Of a DNA stretch of 7,308 nt, positions 1 to 4,782 are shown piece after piece. A model generated the notes under the pieces. It ran no database searches, was not told where the DNA came from, and saw nothing but the letters and a program-made list of their open reading frames with translations. The translations under genes and the position numbers were made by a program. Source of the DNA: Acidobacteriota bacterium (GTDB taxonomy: Bacteria > Acidobacteriota > Terriglobia > UBA7540); the NCBI GenBank assembly GCA_021780055.1, contig JAJXZM010000520.1:1-7308 (forward strand), given 5' to 3'. How positions within the stretch are numbered: position 1 is the stretch's first letter; the number at the start of each line of letters is the position of its first letter.

Positions 1-68
1 CGCGCCGCCCACAGACGACGCCGCTCTAATTTCACTCGATCCCGTTTCACTCCGGCTGGATGTCCCAT
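1..68 (-). CDS. Partial CDS at window edge: N-terminus of a possible helix-turn-helix transposase/insertion-element protein
   Basis: Reading from the ATG at 68-66, the frame stays open to the window edge, giving 22 complete codons beginning MGHPAGVKRD and continuing with a basic, arginine-rich stretch (KLERRRLWAA). The opening, 'GVKRD' followed by 'LERRR', resembles N-termini I remember from IS630-type helix-turn-helix transposases, which begin just before the DNA-binding domain. This is recognition from a very short piece and cannot be verified here. A canonical-looking promoter at 76-104 points into it and supports a real gene start. No Shine-Dalgarno sequence precedes the ATG, and the promoter spacing predicts a leaderless transcript. 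It could equally be another small DNA-binding protein. The rest of the gene, and any terminal inverted repeat, lie outside the window or were not recognised. Confidence 0.4.
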   Translation of the reverse strand, partial: MGHPAGVKRDRVKLERRRLWAA

Positions 69-75
69 GCCGAAC

Positions 76-104
76 AGTATACGTGAGATATTTGCAGTTG
101 TCAC
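76..104 (-). promoter_or_regulatory. Sigma70-like promoter for the edge gene
   Basis: On the minus strand, a -35 GTGACA (104-99) is followed by a 17-bp spacer and a -10 TATACT (81-76). Each hexamer is one mismatch from consensus. Only 7 bp separate the -10 from the ATG at 68, so transcription would start at or within a base or two of the start codon. Confidence 0.45.
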
Positions 105-196
105 TATATTATGTAATACTCATTAGAGCATCTTGTCGCCAACGTGTTTCCCGCCTGAAAACCAGCTTTCGTTCCCGGCCTTGCAATCCCTCATAT

Positions 197-1117
197 CTAA
201 AAGGGAAGGAACAGCAAGGGCGTGAACAATGCCACATCCACCACCACGCGGAATTGGTCAACGGAAAAAGATTCCATCTTGCGTCGTATGGACGCAAAGG
301 CAATCGCACTTAACAATTCGGCCGCCAGTAGCTGCCAGTGCGAACGTTCGAATCCGGAAACCATGAGGCCGAAGCATATGGCTGCGATGACAAGCGAGAG
401 CAACATGAAATGGCGGCCAATCCAGATGGTCCATGCGTGGGGCAAATCGAACCGGCGCCCGCGCAACCGCGTCCATTCCTCGTGCTCGATGGCTGCGCAG
501 TTCATCCAGCACAGGGCCGTAAACAGCAGGTATGGAGCCGCCAGCGCTGCCGTGTTTCCGGTCGCGCGCTCCCACACGGGAAAGCACGTGCCCAGTGCAA
601 ACAGCACTCCCACCAGCATCTCCTTGGGCAGCCACTCGCGCCCCGGCGAAATCAGATGCACTAGGAGCAGGTAGATGCCGACGAAGAGCAGGATGATTAA
701 ACCGTGGCGAAAAGTCTTTGCGTCCAACTGCGTCAATGACATCCACGCGGCGATTCCGAATCCGATGAAGAGCGGGAACAGAAATGTCCACAGGTGCCGC
801 CGGTAAAAAGTGTGCCGGGCGGCTTCTGCTCCCCGGGGCGGCGCTTTTAGTGCATCGAGCACTCGGTCCGCCACATAGACGAGCCATACCACCAGCGCCA
901 GCAGTATCGTGATGGGCGGGGCAAGCCGCGCATTGAACGATCGTGCAAAAAGCAGTTGCCACAGCACCGCGACTACGGGAGCGTCCAGGCTGAGCACCGT
1001 GAGCCACAGCAGCGGCGTTGGTCTCGAATCTGTGCGGACGCCGGGCGCCGGTTGCGCATTTGACTTATCGCCAGCAACGCTGTCCGTGCTCCCTAGAGGA
1101 TTCAAGTTCATGGTCAT
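197..1117 (-). CDS. Uncharacterised multi-pass membrane protein, distantly UbiA-like
   Basis: This 306-residue protein has a polar, probably disordered N-terminus (1-34) followed by about eight or nine hydrophobic segments, roughly at 35-58, 66-88, 108-128, 138-157, 166-184, 192-211, 230-253, 260-277 and 289-306. At the end of the second segment is WLVYVADRVLD (D84, D88). After the sixth comes IEHEEWTRLRGRRFDLP (209-225). Position and spacing recall the two Asp-rich, Mg-diphosphate-binding motifs of UbiA prenyltransferases, but the canonical NDxxD is not intact, so catalysis is uncertain and I assign no reaction. The frame is open upstream to 1270, but that part overlaps the GH31 remnant and reads as non-native, so I start at ATG 1117 (MTMNLN); ATG 1111 is equally possible. 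No good Shine-Dalgarno is visible at either. The ATG at 1117 overlaps, as ATGA, a stop codon of a residual upstream frame, so translational coupling is possible. No terminator was recognised downstream. Confidence 0.75.
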   Translation of the reverse strand: MTMNLNPLGSTDSVAGDKSNAQPAPGVRTDSRPTPLLWLTVLSLDAPVVAVLWQLLFARSFNARLAPPITILLALVVWLVYVADRVLDALKAPPRGAEAARHTFYRRHLWTFLFPLFIGFGIAAWMSLTQLDAKTFRHGLIILLFVGIYLLLVHLISPGREWLPKEMLVGVLFALGTCFPVWERATGNTAALAAPYLLFTALCWMNCAAIEHEEWTRLRGRRFDLPHAWTIWIGRHFMLLSLVIAAICFGLMVSGFERSHWQLLAAELLSAIAFASIRRKMESFSVDQFRVVVDVALFTPLLFLPF

Positions 1118-1161
1118 TTGCGGGTCGGGGAAATGTGCGCGAGTCCCCACTTTAATAATCG

Positions 1162-1180
1162 GGTGAAGCCTACCTTCACC
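1162..1180. other. 7-bp perfect hairpin at the end of the GH31 remnant
   Basis: GGTGAAG (1162-1168) and CTTCACC (1174-1180) are perfect inverted repeats around a 5-base loop. They straddle the TGA (1178-1176) that ends the GH31 reading frame. There is no following T-run on the minus strand, so it is not a classical intrinsic terminator. Confidence 0.3.
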
Positions 1181-1517
1181 ATGCTCGACTTTTCCACTCG
1201 CACGGTTCGAGCGCCGCATCAACAGAGACCACTTGCGGACCTGAGTACGCGCGGCCTGCCCAGTAATCAAAACATTTAACCGCCGCCCAGGAATAATCCG
1301 GGCCGAAGGTTGAAGCGTGCGCCATTCGCACCCTCACGATGTCCGGCGCCAGCACTGACAGTTGGACGACGGCTTGTTCGGTGTGAAAAGTAATCTGGCT
1401 GCCCTCCACCTTCGTGCTCGTTACCTTGCCGACACTGTGCCATTCGGCCTGCGCGGCTACGGTGGCTACCGCGGCCAGCAGAAGAACCTGCAGAAGCCGA
1501 ACCAGGACCTTCTTCAT
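1176..1517 (-). pseudogene. 5' remnant of a secreted GH31-family glycoside hydrolase
   Basis: The 113-residue product starts at ATG 1517, eight bases after a GGGGA-type ribosome binding site. A longer frame to 1604 has a non-signal-like start. Residues 1-24 form a clear signal peptide: MKK, a leucine/valine/alanine core, and cleavage expected after AQA. Residues 25-81 (EWHSVGKV, then ITF, VVQLSVLAPDIVRVRM and FGPDYSWAAVK) match the N-terminal beta-sandwich of bacterial GH31 alpha-glucosidase or alpha-xylosidase proteins, as I recognise the family. GH31 enzymes are usually 600-900 residues, and no catalytic domain is present. From residue 82 the homology fades. In another frame (1212-1165) the stretch ARTVRVEKSSMVKVGF looks like the next GH31 strand (the VRVEKSP-like segment), pointing to frameshift decay rather than a clean truncation. 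The membrane-protein gene replaces the rest. It could still be expressed as a short exported protein. Confidence 0.6.
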
Positions 1518-1576
1518 TTCAGTTCCCCGTTTCAATGTGAGTGCATTGCTGCTTTCGTCGATATTGGTGAAAACGC

Positions 1577-1604
1577 AGCATATCACACACCATGCGCCAT
1601 GCAA
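1577..1604 (-). promoter_or_regulatory. Possible promoter of the GH31 remnant
   Basis: On the minus strand, an extended -10 (TGATATGCT, 1585-1577) has a weak -35 TTGCAT (1604-1599) 16 bp upstream. It would give a leader of about 50 bases before the ATG at 1517. The hexamers are poor matches, so this is tentative. Confidence 0.25.
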
Positions 1605-1844
1605 GGCAGGAGCGCCGGTGTGACGCGGGCGGAGCGGGCAGCGCGGCTACATGGATATGCATTGCGGCGGTTGGCCTCCCGGTTTTGAACTGCTTAGCAG
1701 CAGGCGCGGGTTCAGGCTGTCGGGGCAGGCGCTTCAGGTGTGCTTAACAGGGTCCGCTGAGAACCTGCTGAGGGCAGGGAATGGGCTGGCCAATGGTCCC
1801 TGATCTGGCCCTTATTTCTCCCTGGATACGATTTTGACTGTTAT

Positions 1845-2015
1845 GTGTTTTCAATAAGATGGCCAGCTTCGTTTTTCGGTTCGTTTCCGGTTCGTTTTTT
1901 CCACAGCCACGTGTTTTCAACAACTTCTCCGCTTCGTTTTTAGGTTCGTTCCGGTTCGTTTTTCAGTCTCAATGCTTTGTTTTCAATAACTTCTCCGCTT
2001 CGTTTTTTAAAAAAG
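1845..2015. repeat. Three-copy 66-bp tandem repeat rich in TTCGTTTTT
   Basis: Units start at 1845, 1911 and 1977, exactly 66 bp apart. Each opens with GTGTTTTCAA/TAA (TTGTTTTCAATAAC in the third) and continues with CTTCTCCGCTTCGTTTTT. The first two then carry GGTTCGTTTCCGGTTCGTTTT-type sequence; the third is cut short into TTTTTTAAAAAAGG. Within each full unit GGTTCGTT occurs twice, so there is an inner sub-repeat. The period is divisible by three, so a frame stays open across it (ATG 1859 to stop 2152) with a 22-residue phenylalanine-rich periodicity (MASFVFRF..., FSASFLGS..., FSASFFKK). I regard that frame as a by-product of the repeat rather than a gene, because it has no ribosome binding site and its composition is extreme. 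It resembles intergenic arrays I associate with acidobacterial genomes, from memory only. Confidence 0.8.
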
Positions 2016-2027
2016 GTATTCTTTTTT
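2003..2027. other. A/T-rich alternative hairpins at the repeat end
   Basis: TTTTTTAAAAAA (2003-2014) is a perfect 12-bp palindrome. Its right half, AAAAAAG (2009-2015), also pairs with CTTTTTT (2021-2027) across the loop GTATT, so two mutually exclusive stems are possible. A T-rich stretch follows. No gene ends immediately upstream on the plus strand, so a terminator role is not supported. Confidence 0.4.
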
Positions 2028-2324
2028 GTTTTTTCCCTCTGAAACCAGCGAAAAAAGAACCCGCTTTTTCACTCCGATGCTCGCCCTTGGCGGCGCAGGT
2101 TTTGTATTCCATTCATCCACCAACCGTGCCAGCCGGAGAACTGCAAGGATGACCATCCCTCCAGAGCACAAACGCAAGGCTACCATACTAGCCCATGAAA
2201 GTCAAGCAAATTCGCGTGTGGGACCGCCCGGCCCCGAGCAGGCGACGCAAAACTTAGTATGTTTCCTTGGTCCTTCCTTCCCGCTGGGCAGCAGTAGATT
2301 AGGACACCGCGTGGGGCCTTGCCG

Positions 2325-2353
2325 TTGATGCACAGCCTAAAAGCAGTTAAGAT
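2325..2353 (+). promoter_or_regulatory. Weak candidate promoter for the RelA/SpoT-domain operon
   Basis: TTGATG (2325-2330) and TAAGAT (2348-2353) are separated by 17 bp, each matching four of six consensus positions. It would leave a leader of about 100 bases before GTG 2462. That leader contains a hairpin (GCGCT 2398-2402 with AGCGC 2426-2430, inner ATCC/GGAT) and a possible 15-codon ORF (GTG 2405, TAA 2450). Confidence 0.2.
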
Positions 2354-2461
2354 GTCTCTGGGTAAAACTTACGGGCGGACCGGCGAAATGATTCAAAGCG
2401 CTCCGTGAATCCTCTTCGGATCATAAGCGCAACGTTTACCGCGTGGAAATAACCTCACTCC

Positions 2462-3205
2462 GTGAATTTGACTTCCAAAACGCAAATCGACCGGCTCGGC
2501 GATCGCCTTAGGAAGGGGAAATTCGGGGATGAGGAACTACGGCGACTTGATGAGTTTCGCCGGTCATTTGCAGGGGCTTACGAAAAGGTCGTCACCGCCG
2601 TCCGAAAGGCGACACAACTGGAGCCGACAGGGAGACCGGCCAAGTCCACGACTTCGATCGTCGAAAAGCTTCGGCGCGAGACGATGCGTCTGAGTCAGAT
2701 GCAGGACATCGCCGGATGCCGCCTGGTGGTGCTAGACATTTCCTCTGAGGATCTGATTGTAGAGTTGCTCAAAAATGCCCTGCCAAATGCAGTTGTCGTT
2801 GACAGGCGAAACCAACCGAGCCACGGCTACAGGGCCGTGCACATCATTGCAACGGCGCGTGGTAAACCGGTCGAGATTCAGGTTCGGACAGAGTTCCAAC
2901 ATCTTTGGGCACAACTGTCGGAGAAGCTCTCTGACGTAATCGATCCGGCTATCAAATACGGGGGCGGCGACGCCGGAGCCCGGGAATTGATGTCCATTAT
3001 TTCCAGAAGCATTGCTGGCTTGGAGTCGATGGAGGTCGGGGTTCGCGATACTGTGGAGTTGGCGCGAGGGTCCTCATCCGATCTAGCGCGCGAAGGAAAA
3101 TTACTTGCAGATAAGTTCGCCCGCCTAAAGAAGGAGGCTCGCGAGCTTCTCGAAGAATCCATCGCGAAGTACGAAGGTTCCCCGAAAGGGGAGTCAGGAG
3201 TCTGA
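2462..3205 (+). CDS. Stand-alone RelA/SpoT synthetase-domain protein (small alarmone synthetase / toxSAS-like)
   Basis: This 247-residue protein carries the pyrophosphokinase (synthetase) fold of RelA/SpoT enzymes and no HD hydrolase, TGS or ACT domain. The family transfers pyrophosphate from ATP to GDP/GTP, or in toxic members to the tRNA 3' end. Visible motifs are the ATP-binding GRPAKSTTSIVEKL (57-70), QMQDIAGCR (79-87, with D82), the G-loop HGYRAVH (121-127), the catalytic-acid strand EIQVRT (138-143), and HLWAQLSEK (147-155). All key positions appear intact. Residues 1-50 and 172-247 are helical; the C-terminus is charged and coiled-coil-like. GTG 2462 is the only start after an in-frame TAA at 2450 apart from later, less likely codons; its ribosome binding site is poor. 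One base separates its stop from the next gene, so the two are almost certainly one operon. Substrate (ppGpp versus tRNA) cannot be read from sequence alone. Confidence 0.92.
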   Translation: MNLTSKTQIDRLGDRLRKGKFGDEELRRLDEFRRSFAGAYEKVVTAVRKATQLEPTGRPAKSTTSIVEKLRRETMRLSQMQDIAGCRLVVLDISSEDLIVELLKNALPNAVVVDRRNQPSHGYRAVHIIATARGKPVEIQVRTEFQHLWAQLSEKLSDVIDPAIKYGGGDAGARELMSIISRSIAGLESMEVGVRDTVELARGSSSDLAREGKLLADKFARLKKEARELLEESIAKYEGSPKGESGV

Positions 3206-3206
3206 A

Positions 3207-3449
3207 ATGATCTTTCTGATCGAGTATGATCGTTCAAGCGGAACGATCGCAGAAATGCGAAAATTCGAAGATTCCTCGCGAAAGCTTGCGGAGGATGCGC
3301 GGCTGGAACTTGAGTTGAAGCTTAACCGCGAAGGCGTTGAGCACGAGGTTGTGCTGCTCGAAGCTCCGAACGAAGAGGCCCTCCGACGGACCCACAGCCG
3401 CTATTTCGAAAGCGTTGCGGAGATCGCAAGAGAAAAGCTAATCGCCTAG
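3207..3449 (+). CDS. Small acidic protein coupled to the RelA/SpoT-domain gene; candidate antitoxin or partner
   Basis: This 80-residue protein has no family I can name with certainty. Its pattern suggests beta-beta-alpha-beta-alpha: MIFLIEYDR and IAEMRKF as a hairpin (1-20), an amphipathic acidic helix (22-42), the strand HEVVLLEA (46-53), and a C-terminal helix (55-79). I count 18 acidic and 13 basic residues, so it is net acidic. Conserved-looking features are the N-terminal FLIEYDR and EEALRRTHSRYFE. The start ATG lies one base after the upstream TGA (TGAAATG) and has AGGAG about eight bases before it, so translation should be strong and coupled. Small partners adjacent to single-domain synthetases are established as antitoxins for toxSAS families, so a neutralising or modulating role is a reasonable inference. 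A housekeeping accessory subunit is the alternative. Confidence 0.75.
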   Translation: MIFLIEYDRSSGTIAEMRKFEDSSRKLAEDARLELELKLNREGVEHEVVLLEAPNEEALRRTHSRYFESVAEIAREKLIA

Positions 3450-3526
3450 TCGCAACCAACCACCAGAAGTTTACCCTCCGACGTTTGTTCTCAATTCTTT
3501 TTCACCGACAACTACACTTGCGCCAT

Positions 3527-3555
3527 TTGCCATTCCTGCCTGCGGGGGATATATT
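3527..3555 (+). promoter_or_regulatory. Sigma70-like promoter of the SelW-like gene
   Basis: TTGCCA (3527-3532), a 17-bp spacer and TATATT (3550-3555) each differ from consensus at one position. The -10 ends 10 bp before ATG 3566, so the transcript would begin within about four bases of the start codon. This fits the missing Shine-Dalgarno and argues for the ATG 3566 (or GTG 3563) start over the upstream TTG 3485. Confidence 0.5.
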
Positions 3556-3565
3556 CCAGACTGTG

Positions 3566-3853
3566 ATGGTTCACAGTCCCAGAATCGAGATCAGATACTG
3601 TACGCAATGCCGATGGCTGTTGCGGGCGGCGTGGGTGGCACAGGAACTGCTGACCACTTTTCAGGACAAGATTGGCGAGGTGGTGCTGATACCCGGCGCC
3701 GGTGGGGTGTTCGAAGTTCGCGTCGCTGATGAGACGGTCTGGTCGCGGGCCGCGCAGGGACGTTTCCCGGACATCAAGGAACTGAAGCAGCTTGTGCGCG
3801 ACCGTATTGCGCCGGGGAAAGACCTGGGACATTCGGAGAACAAAAGCCAATAG
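3566..3853 (+). CDS. SelT/SelW/SelH (Rdx) family thioredoxin-like redox protein, Cys form
   Basis: This 95-residue protein starts MVHSPRIEIRYCTQCRW. The N-terminal beta strand followed by the CxxC motif (YCTQCRW) is the signature of the Rdx family, whose animal members carry CxxU. Here both positions are true cysteine codons (TGT, TGC), so it is not a selenoprotein. Further family hallmarks are the helix RAAWVAQELLTTF, the GGVFEVRV segment and GRFPDIKELKQLVRDRI, ending with PGKDLGH. Its length is normal for bacterial members. The fold is thioredoxin-like and cytosolic; the physiological substrate is unknown, with a thiol-redox or glutathione-linked role inferred. The frame extends to TTG 3485, but the 27 extra residues look random, and the promoter at 3527-3555 lies inside that extension, so ATG 3566 is preferred; GTG 3563 is adjacent. 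The stop codon TAG is itself part of the downstream heptamer array. Confidence 0.88.
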   Translation: MVHSPRIEIRYCTQCRWLLRAAWVAQELLTTFQDKIGEVVLIPGAGGVFEVRVADETVWSRAAQGRFPDIKELKQLVRDRIAPGKDLGHSENKSQ

Positions 3854-3920
3854 GCAGTAGGCAGAAAGCAGAAAGCAGAAAGCAGACGGAAAGAGGCGGT
3901 AAGCAATAAGCTGAGGGCGA
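3851..3920. repeat. Heptamer tandem array (ten 7-bp units)
   Basis: In strict 7-base register from 3851 the units read TAGGCAG, TAGGCAG, AAAGCAG, AAAGCAG, AAAGCAG, ACGGAAA, GAGGCGG, TAAGCAA, TAAGCTG, AGGGCGA. The consensus is roughly TAAGCAG; units 1-5 and 8-9 are clear, while 6, 7 and 10 are degenerate. The first triplet of unit 1 is the stop codon of the SelW-like gene. The array fills most of the spacer before the next gene. Confidence 0.75.
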
Positions 3921-3961
3921 CCCTTTCCACCGTCAGTTCATCTCACTGGATATATCTAAAC

Positions 3962-3967
3962 GGAGGG
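3962..3967 (+). promoter_or_regulatory. Ribosome binding site that sets the GTG 3975 start
   Basis: GGAGGG lies seven bases before GTG 3975. An ATG at 3968 is only one base from it and in another frame, so spacing and the homologous protein both choose the GTG. Confidence 0.8.
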
Positions 3968-3974
3968 ATGAATC

Positions 3975-4670
3975 GTGAAAATCGGCATTATCGGCGCAGG
4001 ACAGATTGGCGGTACGCTGACCCGGAGGTTCACTCAACTTGGGCATCAGGTTTCTGTTGCCAACTCACGCGGGCCGGAATCTCTGGCGGCGCTTGCCAAA
4101 GAAACCGGCGCGAAGGCGGTGACGGCAGCGGGAGCGGCGCACGCAGGGGAAGTGGTGATTGTTACAATTCCACAAGCGAAGGTTCGCGATTTGCCCAAAG
4201 ACCTGTTTGCGGGTGTTCCTGAGAGCGTCGTGGTGGTGGATACGGGCAACTACTATCCGCGGCACCGCGACGGGCGAATTGACGAAATCGAAGCCGGGAT
4301 GCCGGAAAGCCGGTGGGTTGAGAAGCAGTTGGGACGCCTCGTGGTGAAAGCTTTCAACAACATCTATGCCAAACACCAGATGGAGAACGGCAAGCCCGCA
4401 GGCTCGTCCGGGCGCATCGCACTGCCGGTCGCGGGCGATGACAAACGCGCCAAGGACATCATCATCAAGCTGCTGGACCAACTTGGATTCGACGGAGTTG
4501 ATGCCGGAGGTCTGGATGAATCCTGGCGGCAGCAGCCTGCGACTCCCGTCTACACTACCGACCTTGACGCCGAGGGCGTGCGGCGGGCGCTGGCCCAGGC
4601 CACACCCGAAAGAAAGCCGGAATGGCGTGCGACTCTGAAGAGTCCTGGAACGTTCGCCCAGCCGGCGTAA
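3975..4670 (+). CDS. Dinucleotide-binding oxidoreductase, F420:NADP oxidoreductase-like family
   Basis: This 231-residue protein opens directly with a Rossmann fold: MKIGIIGAGQIGGTL, with GAGQIG (7-12) as the GxGxxG nucleotide loop. The strand VSVANSRG ends in N30-S31-R32, where a Ser/Arg pair typically selects NADP(H) by binding the 2'-phosphate. Family features downstream are DVVIVTIP-like EVVIVTIPQ (59-67), VVVVDTGNYYP (85-95), VVKAFNN (123-129), and the C-terminal AGDDKRAK with LLDQLGFDGVDAGGL. The length fits the family (about 210-230). Relatives include F420-dependent NADP reductases, but many bacterial members use other substrates, so use of F420 is unproven. It has a strong ribosome binding site (GGAGGG). 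It is followed 112 bp later by the DJ-1 gene on the same strand; shared transcription is plausible, but a palindrome lies between. A role in carbonyl or redox metabolism is inferred from that neighbour. Confidence 0.88.
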   Translation: MKIGIIGAGQIGGTLTRRFTQLGHQVSVANSRGPESLAALAKETGAKAVTAAGAAHAGEVVIVTIPQAKVRDLPKDLFAGVPESVVVVDTGNYYPRHRDGRIDEIEAGMPESRWVEKQLGRLVVKAFNNIYAKHQMENGKPAGSSGRIALPVAGDDKRAKDIIIKLLDQLGFDGVDAGGLDESWRQQPATPVYTTDLDAEGVRRALAQATPERKPEWRATLKSPGTFAQPA

Positions 4671-4675
4671 GTCGC

Positions 4676-4739
4676 GGACCATTTCCTGAGCGATTTGTTC
4701 CGCGGAACACGGGTCCCTCACTTGCGCCGGGCATGGCGC
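4676..4739. other. Perfect 14-bp palindrome and second hairpin between two genes
   Basis: TGTTCCGCGGAACA (4696-4709) is a perfect palindrome, flanked by GGACC (4676-4680) and GGTCC (4712-4716) as an outer arm. A separate hairpin, GCGCC (4724-4728) with GGCGC (4735-4739), follows. Neither has a T-run. A dimeric regulator site or a transcript-processing structure are both possible. Confidence 0.5.
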
Positions 4740-4782
4740 GCAGGAAAGCATTCTGAGCAGAATTCACAGGAGGAAAACCGAC

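Larger units (their letters stand above)
1605..2461. other. 857-bp gene-free region with tandem repeats and hairpins
   Basis: No convincing gene is visible on either strand. From 1605 to 1840 the DNA is GC-rich with no recognisable product; one 6-bp inverted repeat, CAGGGA (1775-1780) with TCCCTG (1797-1802), surrounds a TGGCCA palindrome. Positions 1845-2015 hold the 66-bp tandem repeat and 2003-2027 A/T-rich hairpins. Positions 2184-2261 hold a 20-codon ORF (ATG 2195, TAG 2257, MKVKQIRVWD...) bracketed by CATACTA (2184-2190) and TAGTATG (2255-2261), probably chance. From about 2325 onward lies the leader and possible promoter of the RelA/SpoT-domain gene. Confidence 0.6.

Noticed and set aside
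258..1007. 249-codon minus-strand frame
   Set aside because: It overlaps the membrane protein in another frame; its composition is Ala/Arg/His-rich and it lacks any domain.
1845..2015. CRISPR array
   Set aside because: The repeats are contiguous with internal sub-repeats, there are no unique spacers of uniform length, and no cas genes are nearby.
1859..2152. 97-codon frame (MASFVFRF...) as a protein gene
   Set aside because: It is generated by the 66-bp tandem repeat, has extreme phenylalanine content, no ribosome binding site and no recognisable domain.
2195..2257. 20-codon ORF (MKVKQIRVWD...) as a small gene
   Set aside because: There is no suitable ribosome binding site or promoter; the flanking 7-bp inverted repeat is short enough to be chance.
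1605..2461. tRNA or other structured RNA gene in the long spacer
   Set aside because: No cloverleaf, CCA end or recognised riboswitch core could be found by eye.
3485..3565. 27-residue N-terminal extension of the SelW-like protein from TTG 3485
   Set aside because: The extension has no family similarity and would place a good promoter inside the gene; ATG 3566 gives the normal length.
3602..3613. Selenocysteine in the SelW-like protein
   Set aside because: Both positions of the CxxC motif are TGT and TGC, with no in-frame TGA.
3968..4222. ATG 3968 frame just ahead of the oxidoreductase
   Set aside because: It is out of frame with the Rossmann protein and only one base from the Shine-Dalgarno, which is correctly spaced for GTG 3975.
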